NCBI GenBank assembly: GCA_002633005.1
Contig: NMRA01000221.1
Span: 62,001-126,000, forward strand
Source of the DNA: Phoronis australis
Taxonomy: Eukaryota; Phoronida; Phoronidae
DNA length: 64,000 nt
Direction: 5' to 3'
Shown: positions 1 to 12,202 of the stretch, piece after piece
Position numbering within the stretch: position 1 is the stretch's first letter
How the letters are laid out: the number at the start of each line of letters is the position of its first letter
Position numbers and translations under genes: made by a program
The notes under the pieces: model-generated
Databases searched by the model: none
What the model was told of the DNA's origin: nothing
Seen by the model: only the letters and a program-made list of their open reading frames with translations

Positions 1-555
1 AACATGCAATATCAAAAAATATATATAGATTACATGGCGAAGTCGTTATCCCCCGTTATCTAGAGCCCGAGTGGATTTTGGAGAATTACCGCCCGAGAAA
101 CATTGCAATGAATCGATTTACCTTTTCTGACTCTCCTCGGCTTGGTAACTACTTTCTATGTCACAGGCCCGGGGACGGAGGTCTTGACCTTTTAAGATAA
201 GCCGGGCTATTTTTGTCAAATAATGCTTTTACTCAAAACCAATTGAAAACTTAAATATAATAGAAATAAATTGAATTTATAAATTATGGTTTACTAACTA
301 TTATAGCTTAAAACACGTGTTTTTCACGCTAAGCTTCGACCGGGAAATTATCTTCTGCTAAAGTAGGTTACCACTGGTAACTGAATATAATTCTCAAGTC
401 AAAGATCCTGACGACACGATACCCGCATTCAAACTGGAGATCGGTGATTTACAGTGTACAAGTAACAGGACATGAGAGAAAAATTTCACTGAATCAAGAT
501 ATCATTTTTATGGAAATTATGTATCTTATTTTTCGTAGCATATAAGTACAGTACA
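1..555. other. No recognizable feature
   Basis: AT-rich DNA. A CCCGTTATCTAGAGCCCGAG stretch at about 51-70 is unremarkable. I see no coding signature, repeat partner or TIR. Confidence 0.5.
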
Positions 556-633
556 ATGCGGTTTGTTGAACATGCGATTATTGCGCGTGCTCATTTAAGT
601 ATTCTATTTTCACTCTTGATGACGTCAGTCGCT

Positions 634-2100
634 GCATGGTGTAGTGGTAAAGTCGGCGACCAGGGCCCGGTCTCCAATCTCCGTACTCAGACTCGAATCA
701 TGCTCAAACTCACACTTCATACTCAACTCGAGTACAGACTCAGCTTTGGTGTATTCAATGTCATACTCGAAAAATCTGTACTCCAAATTTCGAGCACGTA
801 CTCAGTTTTCGAGTGTACTCGAACTGAAGTGTATCTCATCTATATTTCGAGTACGATTTTGAGTAAAAATTCGGAGTCTATGCTCAAATTTCAAGTTTGG
901 TATGGCAGTGTGCTTGAAATCGTACTCGAAAATAAATACGAGTCAGAGAACAAAATATTGAAAGGGAACCAAGAAACACAGCAAATCTAAAAAAATAAGT
1001 CCTCTTACCGTATCTCAGCACTTCAATTTCAGTTCAGAGATAATAGTTTTCATCTTAAATCTTCTTATTCTTCACCTTATTAACCCGCCGTATCACTGTA
1101 TGTTATGGCCGCCATTCTACCTCTACAATTCCTGGTAACAGGCGCATTGTAATCCCTTGTCGGCGAGTCATAACAAGCGTCGAAAGCAGTTGTGGGAAAA
1201 GTCGTGTGAGAAGTTTGTGCTGCCCTTATTAGGTATTTGTGCCTACGTTTTGTAGGGATTCCAAAAGACGAGGAGGTGAGGGAAGTTAAAAAAGTTCGCT
1301 TCCCTGTCAGGTACATTTCTCATCATAACTTAGTCATCTATAATTCCTCAATCCCCAAATGGAATTCCAGATTTTGTTTGCCGATTTCTAAGTAGACGTC
1401 TCGTCCCGTTCGCTGCCACTGGTGAACTCTGAATGCCTGCACAAGTATTAGTTTTTAACTCACGTGCCAAATGTCAACTCAATCGATACATGTACATCCC
1501 GGTAAAATACAAAGATACAGTATCAAAGTTTGACATCAGCGTAGGGCTACACAGCAATGGGTTTTATGTCAAGACTAAATTAGCAACAGAGATGTGATGT
1601 GATAAGCTGTTACAAATTTCTTTTAAAAGACGTTTTCGGGACTGGGTGAGGAACTCAAGAAGTAAAGCTTAATAATTGCCAAATGTATCAAAGAAATGGC
1701 ATAAGAATATTTATTGAAACTAAAAAATGAATAACAGTTACAGAACACTCAGAATTCCACGTTATAGACATACTCTTGTAGTTGTAGCGACAGCAGACGA
1801 TAATGTAGGCCTAGTTCTTGGGGTGGTCTATTCCAATAGGGAGCGATGAATCAGCGCGGCTTTGCGTGATTTTGCATTTCACATCATAAAGAGTTCCATA
1901 GCAACTCGAGTATGAGTGTCAGATTTGAGTACGTTTGGAGTCTACTCGAAATACGACATTAGATACGCTTTTTTGAGCACGACTCCAGTGAGCACGATTT
2001 TGAGTATGAAATCTCGAGCATGAGTATGAGTCTGAGTAGGGAGATTGGAGACCGGGGCCAGGTCCCGGGTTCGACTCCGTCCTCGGTTTCCCGCCAAATC
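634..2100 (+). repeat. tRNA-like SINE head, split by an insertion
   Basis: GCATGGTGTAGTGGT (634-648) looks like a Pol III A box. The matching B box GGTTCGACTCC sits at 2068-2078, and the two halves become adjacent once the 665-2057 insertion is removed. Read together they resemble a tRNA-derived SINE promoter. The SINE body probably continues to about 2200, including a perfect 22-bp palindrome at 2101-2122. Confidence 0.5.
665..2057. mobile_element. 1.4-kb TIR element inside the SINE, CCAGG target duplication
   Basis: Left end GCCCGGTCTCCAATCTCC and right end, reverse complemented, CCCCGGTCTCCAATCTCC, then TACTCAGACTC on both. The flanks share CCAGG (660-664, 2058-2062). Both subterminal regions are packed with TACTCGA/TCGAGTA motifs on either strand, as expected of transposase-binding subterminal repeats. 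No transposase recognised; open frames inside are low-complexity products of that motif. Confidence 0.62.
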
Positions 2101-2124
2101 GTTATCTCACTAGTGAGATAACTT

Positions 2125-2835
2125 TATGGGTTATTACACGGTTGTATCTGCCATTTGCCGCTAATATTGTGGTATAATGTGCTTTATACTCATTTTTCTT
2201 CCGCACGTGTCGTTGGTGATAATTGTTTCAACGTACTCACCGTGCACTGTCTGCTTCTTCAACTTCTGTTAGTGCATGATTTGTGAACATTGTAAGATAT
2301 CGAATACATATATTTACATCAAACATAATTTTTTGAGAATTGAATTTTTTAACAAATAACACGTCATAGCCAGCTGACTACCTTAATTTGGGTCAGCTGA
2401 CTGACGGTCGGCTATCAAAAGTCGTCTGGGGATCGCCTTATGAGTCGGCAGTGCTGTCGGCTGACGGTCGGCTATAAATTTGCCGCCGGTCAGTTACATG
2501 TATTTTGCCGGCCGGTCGACGACCGGTCGTTTACTCCTAGCCGATCGGTCGGAAAAATCGTGATACTAGTGCTGTATGCTCACGGTGATATCAATACATG
2601 TACGTTTTCATGGACACCATGGCCGTCATTCAGGAATCGTTTCTGAGCTGATGTGCGGGAACTCAGATTACGGAAATATTCGCTGATTTTCTGATCTTAG
2701 CTGAGATTCAAATTGTGCTCAAAAGGCTTTTACTTTAATAAATGAACGGAAGTGAACATTGAGCTATGTTACAAATTACTTGATTTTGAAATATATCTTT
2801 AAGTTTTTGAACTAGATTGCGCTTTCAGATGAAGA
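2125..2835. other. Unassigned DNA with GTCGGCTGAC-type short repeats
   Basis: 2360-2545 is rich in the short motifs CAGCTGACT, CTGACGGTCGGCTAT (twice, 2400 and 2460) and GACCGGTCG, suggesting a decayed small tandem or foldback repeat. The rest shows nothing. Confidence 0.4.
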
Positions 2836-4699
2836 CTCTAAGATTGTTTTGAAAACAATATTACCTTGAAGTATAAGTTTTCAGCAGTACTTCGCCGTCT
2901 CCTCCTTGTTGTACTCCAAGAACAGACGCCATTCATGATTACGACAAGCACCATGCAAAGAATAAGATTCTTCATAGGTCTCCTGGACATTAAAAAACAC
3001 GACTGTCCATGACGTGATTTTGACATTTACATTGACAACCTGCTTGGTTCGACTAACATGTATCATCCATCGAGTCATGAGAGCTCATTTCAATATTTTT
3101 GTATTATAGCACAGGCCTGATCAGGTGGAGAAAACTGCTTTCCTTTAACACTCAAGAACCTAATTTAGACATGTTAAGCTTAATTACATGTACATGTACA
3201 TGTATATTGAACCAATTTGTATGATGCAAACACCGAATTCGGTTATTTTTTATGTCCTACATATCTGTGGAATCATTGATTCTTGAAAATGTGTAGTTTT
3301 TCAAATGCAGTATACTTGGACAGGCAGAGTTATGTTATTTGCTTTCAACGCTCCATTAACTCCGGCTTTGCGTTGCACAAAGTTGCCGCTATGAAACTGA
3401 CCTTCGCCAGTACCCTTGCAGGTGTAGAGGTCCGTGTAAATGACAAACCGATGCAATCACCCTTGAAATAGACTCAGGCTGAAATATGCAAAGGTGGGCG
3501 TTGCCTGTTAAGAGCACTTATTGTGTATTTCAGTAGGAAGACACGGCCCAATTATTGTGCCTGCATTTTTCTAGGCAGCATGCAAATTGTAAATAAATGT
3601 TTGTTCCGTTTGCCTCTTGTGGGCCCAAGATTTCTGGCATCTGAAACCGTCTAGACCACGCTTCAAGGGAAATGTTTCATTTGTGATTGAATATCTCTAA
3701 GCCCGTAAATAAATCATACACACTGCACTTACATGTATGAAAGCCTATTGGATCAAGGGTGAGTTGTGTATAGTCGAGAGAAGGAGCTCTGGACAAAGAT
3801 GCACAGGTGGGTAATTAATATACATGTATACCCACTCGTTCAGGAAGTAGTGCTATTCATTTAGCTACTTCGATTATTTTCTAATGAGGTAATGTCAATA
3901 TTTTTGCGTTCAGGTTTATTTATTTACAAACTCATCGTACTACTAGGCAAGTTGGAGTTTACGTAAGATTACAGTGTAGTAGTAAAATGAAGTTTCGATT
4001 TTTAGAACATTGCCAATTCGCCGTTAGCAAACTTTAGTTGCACTCATTTTGATTTCATTCTAGCGACCTACAAACCGTCAAGCGCAGTTAAATTACGTAT
4101 ACACCGACCTGTCTGAGATCTGCCAACAATAGCAGATTTCATGGATTTAATTCAAAGATGTTTTTGTTTATTGTATATACACGTGTTATATTACATGTCC
4201 AAATTTAGCGGACGCTATCCTACTTACATGCCAGTATCTGTCAAAATTCTCCACTGTCAAGTTCAAGTTCCTAAATCAGCCTGCTCTCCACCGCTGCGGT
4301 AAAGGCTCTGTGATAATACTCTAGGCGGGACCGTGTTTTTAAACTGTACGATCTTTTCCAGTGTTACGGACCACTGAAATTCAATAAAGGGATGATGAAT
4401 CTGGAAACTGTTGATGAGTTGACATTGGTTTAAAGACAAGCAAAATAAAGGTCTTGCGGCTACTAATGTACAACAGCATACTGCTTTTGCTGATTATTTG
4501 CCTGAGGAATCCACTGTATTTTCTGTTGTTACGACATCTTGTAAGGGCTACAGTAAATTTTACAAGTTTTTGTGGAAAATGAATTTTCCAGACCTTCATC
4601 CGGGTGTTGGGAAAATAATAAGATTATAATTGTTCTTTTGGATACTCAAATGAGGGGGTTCTAGTATACATGTATAATCCTACACAGAAGCTTAGCAAT

Positions 4700-4870
4700 A
4701 AATTTTTAGGGTGAAATTATTGTAATCGGTTTAAATTTTTGCCAAGTTATTTTTGCTACGGTTGTGCCTAAACTATTATTCATTTGTTTTGGAGCTGCAA
4801 CAGAGTCCAAATAATCTGGCGTTACCTTTCTCATATTTGTAAACCATACTTTCAATGTTGATGCTACCAT
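4700..4870 (+). mobile_element. L1-like LINE C-terminal remnant
   Basis: The + strand reads TIIHLFWSCNRVQIIWRYLS at about 4771-4830, the H-L-F-W-x-C...VQ..W zinc-knuckle-like C-terminus of L1/Tx1-type LINE proteins. Upstream codons are broken by stops. Part of repeat copy A. Confidence 0.45.
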
Positions 4871-5046
4871 ATCAGAAGCTTTATATGTCTTTTATTTCCA
4901 ATTTAAGATTTTAGGTATATAATGTAATTTTATGTTTGGCGACAATGCATATAATCAAGAAATTCAGTAGTTTTCGAAACTGTGTAGACCTGCTTCAAAT
5001 CTCCGAATTTGGAGCTCCCAGTCGTACTCTACCTCTGCCAGCTTAA

Positions 5047-6238
5047 AGGCGAAGGCAACCTTTTTTCATGTCATTTTTAGCAAAAATAAGGTTCGTTGAT
5101 TATCCCAGACATATTTTTCACTTATTTACTGCTTTTCGTAATTTAATTAATTACTTGTCGCCTACTCCGTAAGTGGCGTTTTGGGAGGCAAGAATTTCGC
5201 GCCAATTTCTTTTCATATAGTCTGACTGTGAGAGCAGTCGAGTCAGTCATCGTTATACCTCGGTTGTGATAAGTTCGGTTGTCGTTTGCTTTTGCTTACG
5301 AGTCAGTCAACATGCTACGCTGTTGCTGCGTACTGGGGTGTACTCATTATCGACCCACTTGCCCGAGTGTCCCGCGACACACTCCCACTGGAGGTGATCT
5401 GAGCACCCAAACTGCTTACATCCCGCCGTGTGACTCCCGCGCCTTACACCTGGCACCTTCCAAATAGCTCCAATACAAGTCCACAATAAACTTATCAAAA
5501 TTAGGCTCACCGATCTGTTCACTGGATGACGAACTGTCCTTTTCACTGGTTGTCGAACTGGGCCTGTATTCACTCCCACTACTAAACATCGCTGCAGCGC
5601 TGCTTACAGGCTCTGGGCTAGCGACAACAGCACAGGGCGAATCAATGCTAGTTCCCGGAATTGCAAGCATGGGGTACGTTCGGAGGCACGGGTAACAGTA
5701 GAAGAAGTGCCTTCAGTCACTGTATATAGTGGCCACAGCTCGCTAGGCTTCTCGCTTCAAAAATGCACTTCTCGGGGTTGGCGACGGGGCACTGCCCAGA
5801 ATCAACAGCGACGGTATGGTACCCTTCTTCAGGCGTTGTTTCGCAGGGACCTTCATCAATTCGGCGTACAGATCTGTCATAATCTGACGGCAGAAAATTC
5901 TTGCCACACACTCGGTAACCCTCCATTGCTTGTACGTTGCGTGGGCGGGTAGCGCTGCGTTCTTCACATGAACGAGCTAGCCAAGTACGGCGAAGTGTGT
6001 CATCCTTCGGAAAGCGACGCAAGGTACCTAAAACGCGTGTTAGACGATAATGAGTACATCCCGGCACGCAGCAACAGCGTGGCATGTTGACTGGCTTGTA
6101 AACAAAAGCAAACGACGATCGAACTTATCACAAACGAGGTAGAACAATGACTCTGATTCGACAGCTCTCACAGTCAGACTCTAATGAAAAGAACCTTATT
6201 TTTGCTAAAAGTGACGTGAAAAAAGGTTGCCTTCGCCT
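5047..6238 (-). mobile_element. Kolobok-like DNA transposon (THAP, TTAA target site)
   Basis: 1,192 bp bounded by 48-bp terminal inverted repeats (AGGCGAAGGCAACC..., two mismatches; left 5047-5094, right 6191-6238) and flanked on both sides by TTAA (5043-5046, 6239-6242). TTAA duplication plus a THAP-domain protein is the signature of the Kolobok superfamily. Beyond the TIR, 5212-5350 is an inverted repeat of about 6055-6188, so both ends carry the start of the THAP frame. The paralogous repeat copy B has a single TTAA at 23761-23764 with no insertion. No catalytic domain is present. Confidence 0.75.
5717..6085 (-). pseudogene. THAP-domain reading frame of the Kolobok-like element
   Basis: 122-residue frame beginning MPRCCCVPGCTHYR, then RRFPKDDTLRRTWL and YRVCGKNFLPSDYD: the order Cys-x-Cys...FPKD...W...C-x-x-[H]-F of a THAP finger. 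The zinc-ligand histidine of the CxxH pair reads Asn (CGKN), so metal binding is doubtful. After about residue 75 there is no recognizable domain. A truncated inverted duplicate of its first codons (MLRCCCVLGCTHYR) starts at 5312 on the + strand. Likely a remnant of a transposase N-terminus. Confidence 0.6.
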
Positions 6239-7105
6239 TTAATATGTGACTAACCGCTTTGGAGGAATTCGTTTGACCCAGCTATTGTGGACACAGGTCA
6301 ATGCCATGTGTGTGGATACACAAATAATTCACACAAATATGTCTAACTTCTCTTGAATAAATTAAAATGCACTCGGTCTTTGTCAACTCGTGCCCGTTTT
6401 GCACAATAAAATTTGAATAGGGTCAAACCACTAACGTGAAAAACAGTTGATGAAATAAAATATGTTTGTATGTAAAGCACAGCGATAGCTGCTTTTTTGT
6501 TTGTCCAAAGTTTGAAACAGTCCAAAATGTAAATTTGGCTTGAGGTGTGTCTTAGGTTCTGGAGAAAAATACTTAAGTTGAAACAGTAGGTGTCGTGGTT
6601 TGCACGCTTTTGAAGAATTGTGTAACTTAAAGGAAAATACATCTGGCGGATCTCTGTTGTTGTAACAGGGGCTAACCACAATTTCAAACGAAACACAAAA
6701 ATCACGCGTATTCCGTAAATTTCCTGTCAGTGCCCATCATAAATCCACCCATGCATGCTTGCGAGAGGTCACTGGTTCTCCATTTCACTTAACAAAAAGT
6801 ATCTGGCAGCAGTTACCATCTACCTTTGACACGGCCGTTGGCTTCAGAAGTTTTATGCACGAGAAAATAACGTGTTGCTCAATGGTTTTTAGATTAACTA
6901 AAATCTACATTACGTTTTGATTTCAATGTCGCTCAGTTAATGTAGATCACCAGGTTTGTCTACCGCTAACTACAGTAAACATGGGCAGAGAGCGTAGAGA
7001 GGGAGACGTTTCAGCTAGCGAAATCCTATTGGACGGCCACTGGCGGCCATTGTTGTTCAATGGACCGTAGAGACGTCTAGCGGGTGTGTGTGGGAAAAAA
7101 GGAAT

Positions 7106-7183
7106 ATGGCTGATACTCGTGGTCAGTGGTCACAGAGACAAGATATTTTATCTGATCATGTAGTTCATATAGATTTCCCATAG
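7106..7183 (+). CDS. Possible short first exon or upstream ORF
   Basis: ATGGCTGATACTCGTGGTCAG opens a 25-codon frame (MADTRGQWSQRQDILSDHVV...) ending at TAG, in a locally CpG-containing stretch (GGACGGCCACTGGCGGCCAT just upstream). It could be a first exon spliced before the stop, but no good donor is visible. No family recognised. Confidence 0.2.
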   Translation: MADTRGQWSQRQDILSDHVVHIDFP

Positions 7184-7229
7184 TTAATACCTCTGAGGGT
7201 AGTGCTGTGTCAAGTAACTTCAAATCAAG

Positions 7230-7320
7230 ATATGCCGGCTGCAGTCCCTAAAAATTGGATCAGATGAGCTTTTTGCGCTGCAGAAAAACCGGGACTTGCA
7301 CTCCGCACTGATAAAGACAG
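7230..7320 (+). CDS. Possible internal exon, unknown protein
   Basis: Open from 7218 and ending at a good donor ACAG|GTGAGA (7321). Reads KICRLQSLKIGSDELFALQK then NRDLHSALIKTG, an amphipathic, coding-like sequence unlike the surrounding noise. The acceptor is uncertain (after 7229 or 7244). No stretch of the same strand could be joined to it. I do not recognise the protein. Confidence 0.25.
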
Positions 7321-10065
7321 GTGAGATATACGAGTGATACAAAGAATTCTTTTTGTGAAAATGCTGCCTATCAACCATTGATGTTGACAGAGTGATTTGA
7401 ACTTGTCTTACGTTTAAGTTTCAAGGTTCTCAAATGAATTTTGAGTGAGGGACCCACCTGTCAAACTTTAACTGAAATTGTCCTGCATGTGTTTCATGAC
7501 TTGGGGCCTACTGATAACTTGTGTTTCTATTCTGTGATTGGAACTTTTCATAAAATGTTGAAATCTTATGAACCTTTGTAAAAACTTAAAAAACATGTTT
7601 TGACCAATTGCCCAGTAAAATACGGGCTTTGTGAGATTATAATCAAACATACAAATACATGTACATTAAGTCTAGTCCATAATTTGCGGAGAAATTTTTG
7701 GTGGATTCGTGACATCAAATATTGTTGGTATTGCATTCCATACCGTCATGTTCTTCATACATGTACAAGCATCCATGAACCTGGAGTCCTTGAGGTGACG
7801 AAAACATAACTTACAGATCTTGGACTACTGGCCCGGGTTGCACCTCCGTTCATAAGGTCGGCTCGCAGCGCTTGCACCTAACAAAACTCAGTGAGAGACT
7901 TAGAAACAAACCTCATGCTCACTAGGCTCTTAGAAGACTGGTAGCCAGCAATACACTACACTACAGTAGTCCTGTCGTACTGTGATGTGATAAAGACAAG
8001 ATCATCTTTGTGTAAATTAAAAAAACTAAACTGCACCATTTCCGCATACTTAGGTACGGTTGAAGCGCTGGTGTTGCTCAACTTGGGCCAACTGGTTCAT
8101 TAAAATAATGTTGATTTTTGCACCAACATCCACAGATTCTCTACACATGTAACTTGACTCATAGATAGATTTGAGGCCATGTGCCTCTGATGTGGCCGTG
8201 TCACCGATCATATTGACCCGGGATGGCCATGGGTATGTTTTTCTAAGGGTGACTTACATGCAGAATTTTTTGTTTGGAATACATGGACTGCAAATATCCA
8301 AAAATGCTCAATATCATTTCGTTAATCATAGCCCTTCCGCCAGCAGCCTGGCTGTGCAGTAGTAGTCTACACTGTAGACGACGGTGGCCGACAGGAACTG
8401 CGATTGACTTGTCTTCCAACCGTGAACAGAACAGATAAAATTAAATGCAAAGTATCATATTATTGAATTACAAATCCCTGACCTTTTTGACAGTTCTTCT
8501 GTTTTAGTGGCTGGATTTGAGCAACTTCTTGCGCTGCAAAAAGCGCCCTTCGCCATTGTTCTCGCGCATCGTAGTTAACCGCTGCTTATTCGCCAGTTGG
8601 CTGCGCTAGTAGTAGCGATAACAGCGAACTCACTTCTATTGTACAACATTCCTTTTTTATAGTAAAGATATTAAACTACAGTGAGTAGTTTTATTTTATC
8701 TATAGATGTCGCCAGCAGCGTTCTGTTCAGCCAATTTAATTAAGTAGCTTCCTGTTCGTCTTTTATCAATTATTGTTAATATTTAGTTTATTATTCCGTC
8801 TTTGTTTTACCAGACACTACAGTTACTGCAGTTGCTTATCTTAATTATTTTACGTTTTTAGGATGGTTCTTTACTCCGTTTTAAGCAAAGGAGAAAGCCA
8901 CATAATCCGCAAGTTCGTACTTGCATCTTGACATAGAAGTTCAATTTACAGGTTCGAGTAGAGCAATACACCTTCTGTCGTTAATAAATAATGGATTGGA
9001 CTTCACTTTCGTGATCTTAATAATCCCACGACTCAAATTTGGTTGACTTTCTCTCCCAATTGCCACAAATCCATGTCCCTCTATTCCAGTACAGAGTCAT
9101 GTTATTGCTTCTCTGTCGTAGGATGGTAATGATGGGATTTTTTGATGTCTGTAGAATACCTTTGGGCCACGATGTACACGAGCACAGGATTGAATTCCTT
9201 TATCTTGAGTTCATATTAAAATAATACAGAAATTTCAAAAATATTTCTGGCGTTGTTGTTTTGAGATGCGCCTTCAGGCCCTGTTCAATTACAGAATAAC
9301 ATTCCGCCAAGAGGTAGCGCAGTAAACAGCAATTTTATTTCAGACGACAACATTAGTGTCAATGGTAGATATTGGGCAAAGAACCAGATATGTTAATTCT
9401 AAGGAATCATCAATTCATACGTTAAACCACCACCAAAATTGACAAACAGACAACGTTATAACTTGGAATGAATTCTCCAGTTTGTATGTCGTTGTATGGC
9501 TTTCATCACCTCTTCGTCATGGAAAAGCCGCCAAGACTACAAAGATAAAATGCACTTTAGTATATGAAATGTTCTTTTGCGTTCTTGGGATAACCTTGTT
9601 ATGGAGACTCACAAAATCATATTTCAAAATCACTGATGATAACACAATCTCGCAGCGTGTGGCCTAAGCCACTGTCCAAATCTTCGTAATCATGTTAGTG
9701 TGTTTCTCTCAAAAAACCTTACGTGTAATTTGTCACGGAGATAGCCGCAATTACAAGCAAAACACGTGACCACATTAGCTTCTTTAGCGCCAGCGAAACT
9801 CTAGCCAGGCTCCAGTCACCATCACCACGCTGAAGTTAGAGTGTAACTAGAACATATTTTCTACAAATGCGATTTATGTTCGTTCAATGACTTCCTGCTC
9901 AGTGAAATATACACCGATGGTTGTGTCCCAACGAATTACGTGCAGAATGACAAAATCACGCCTCGTTGAAATTCGTGTGAGTATCGTGCAGATCATTGTC
10001 ACACTACCTAAATTTGCAATTTATGAATCATGTATAGTTCTGATACTGAGTATTTACTGTCATAC
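7321..10065. other. Unassigned AT-rich DNA
   Basis: No coding or element signature found on either strand. Small palindrome GTCTACACTGTAGAC near 8366. TACATGTA motifs recur (for example near 7657 and 7759). Confidence 0.45.
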
Positions 10066-10098
10066 TCACTGTCATCATCACCATCATCATCATCATTA
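10066..10098 (+). repeat. (CAT)n microsatellite
   Basis: Interrupted CAT/CAC trinucleotide run. It makes an apparent poly-His stretch in a 160-codon chance frame that has no other support. Confidence 0.8.
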
Positions 10099-10099
10099 T

Positions 10100-11984
10100 C
10101 GAGTTCTCTTAACACGTCGTCGCTATCTCTTTTGCTCAACGCTATTCTCATTTCATGTGTTTGATACACGCCGTCACCTGCATATAAATTATCACAAAAT
10201 AATACATGAGAATTATGAACCTACACAGACCCATATAACAAAACGTAAAAGCCCATATCCGGGACTCATTGTGTATTTTGACGAGAAATATTTGCATCTT
10301 CATTACTGTCCAGTACAGCGAAAAAATATTAATTTCGCCATTGAAACGCTCTTCAAAGTCTTTCAATAGTAGAAGTGTTGGTATCGTGAATACTTTCGGC
10401 TATGCTACTGGTAATTAATTACAAAATTGAAACTTCGGTGCCGACTGATTATGTCGTCTGCTTGCCCAGCATAGCAGCATAGTTATCGGACAGTTTGTGA
10501 TTTATGGTTCACATACATGTAGGCCTACTGAGAAAACTACGAAAGCATGTTTGTGCACAAATTCCAAGGAGTACCTGTGAATGCAAAAGATACTTATATA
10601 ACGTTTTTAGTTTAGAAAAATATCAATTTTGTTCGAATTAAAAAATGCGCCTCTGCAACGATTTGACTATTTTAATCTTTGCATGTTTATAACTCAACAT
10701 TCTCAAGTGAGCAGTTCTTCTGGGAAGTGTTGAGTGGCCCTTTTAAAAAAGGGCTGTTGGTTGTAGGTATAGCGTAAAATGGTTCTTAAAAGAACCGTTG
10801 AATAATTCAACATAAATCACACAGTATACCATGCTCACTCAAGTAATGAAGGTCCTCTTCATTCAAGTTTTCATCTGCGAAGGTTGGATGAAAACAGAGG
10901 AGATGACAATATCGATGACAGTTGTAACACCTTATATAAATGTTACCGTTCTCCATCATTATCACGATCCCTGCCTCTTTCAGTTCTTGTTCCTGGATTC
11001 AGAAGTAACCCTGAACCATAGGGAAAAAGACATACAACGAAAACAAATCAAATTTTGAAAATCATCGCCTTCGTACGATTCCATGTTGCTGTCACCAGAC
11101 TGATGTTCCTCCCCAACATCAAAGTCGAAAATCGACGTTACAAGTGATGGAAACTTGTGTCCTTTGTTTCTAACTTTTAACCCATTTTTTAAAAAAGGTG
11201 TGTACTGATTTTGTCTAACGTTGATAAAGCATAACTTTTGGTTTTTACAATGCATTAATTGTGTTGAATGCATTGATATTAAGTGGCTTCATTGAGGTGA
11301 ATAGAAAATAAATTAAATGTAACACAATAAAATTTTGAAAATAAATAGAACATTAACAGGACTCCCTAAAAATAGAGCTGTTTTCGAATACTTTGCGCCA
11401 TTGGTGATCTGATTGGTTCATGCATTTACGGCGGGAAAATGATAGACCAAGTATCGTGCACGTGTGCACTGTAGCAACACTATGTATCTTATTCTTATTT
11501 GATCAATCTGTTGATACAGTGAATTTCCTTATTTATGCCCATCCTGATTTGAGTGCAAATTGAGCTTGTTGGGTTCTATCATATATTGGGTTGGCATTGG
11601 TACCCACATGATGCTTACTCGAATGGGCTTCATTTTACCAATTGAGGTGAAATAAATAAACAAAGTAGGCAATTATCATCACCAGAATTTCATCATTAGT
11701 ATCTTTTGCCGGGTGCTCAAATTTTCTGAGACTAGGGATTGTCAGATTTGTAAGGTAGAAGTGTTTCGCTGGATTTCCAGGTCTGTGGCGTTATTTATAC
11801 CCGTCCGGACCAAAATTAAAAAACAGACCTTTGTTTCAATCAGGAGCTGTATGATACACAATTATTAGACGTGCGCAGGCATTGCACTGATCACTTGGAA
11901 CCATTTTTATGGTTTATTAATATATAGTTAAACCAAGCTGAGGAGCTTAAAACCTCATTCACGGCAATTTTTGGCAGTGGGATT
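10100..11984. other. Unassigned DNA
   Basis: No element termini, coding signature or internal repeat found beyond a small CCCTTTTAAAAAAGGG palindrome near 10739. Confidence 0.4.
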
Positions 11985-12202
11985 TTCTGAAAAATGCTCG
12001 TAAGTTGACAACAAAGTTTGATAGCAATGCACTGCTGTTTTGTAGAAACTGTCACAGGTTACAGATTCGTCACAGAGCGTAAATTTGATGAATTCTAGCT
12101 TACAGGAGACCGGGTTTCATCCCCTTTTGAGCTATAATAAGCCCCCCTTCCTGAACCGGATTTTTCTAAGCGCCCTGGCCGCTAATTAGGGCGAATACGG
12201 TA
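11985..12202 (-). mobile_element. Partial copy of the TACCGTATTCGCC-ended element
   Basis: Reverse complement aligns to 47084-47300: shared CCAGGGCGCTTAGAAAA, GAAACCCGGTCTCC, ATTTACGCTCTGTGACG and GTGCATTGCTATCAAACTTTG. The terminus TACCGTATTCGCC sits at 12202. Only the first ~215 bp are recognisable. Confidence 0.6.

Larger units (their letters stand above)
2840..6785 (+). repeat. Diverged large repeat, copy A
   Basis: Collinear with 20105-24335 along its whole length apart from insertions; strong shared blocks include CAACGCTCCATTAACTCCG, ACACCGACCTGTCTGA, ACATGCCAGTATCTGTCAAA and CACACAAATATGTCTAA. Contains the Kolobok-like insertion (5047-6238) and an L1-like remnant. Could be an old segmental duplication or two copies of one large mobile element. 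Confidence 0.65.

Noticed and set aside
556-990. 144-codon frame on the + strand
   Set aside because: Produced by the TACTCGA-type subterminal repeats of the 665-2057 TIR element.
1080-1316. Possible THAP remnant (IPKDEEVRE on the + strand)
   Set aside because: No cysteine start in the same frame and several stops; could be chance.
634-2090. Functional tRNA gene split by an intron
   Set aside because: The 1.4-kb insert has TIRs and a target duplication, and the tRNA-like halves do not make a convincing cloverleaf.
5307-5670. Overlapping minus-strand frames of 84-90 codons
   Set aside because: Shadow frames inside the Kolobok-like element without THAP or transposase motifs.
9887-10369. 160-codon frame with a poly-His stretch
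   Set aside because: The His run is a CAT microsatellite and the rest has no coding or domain signature.
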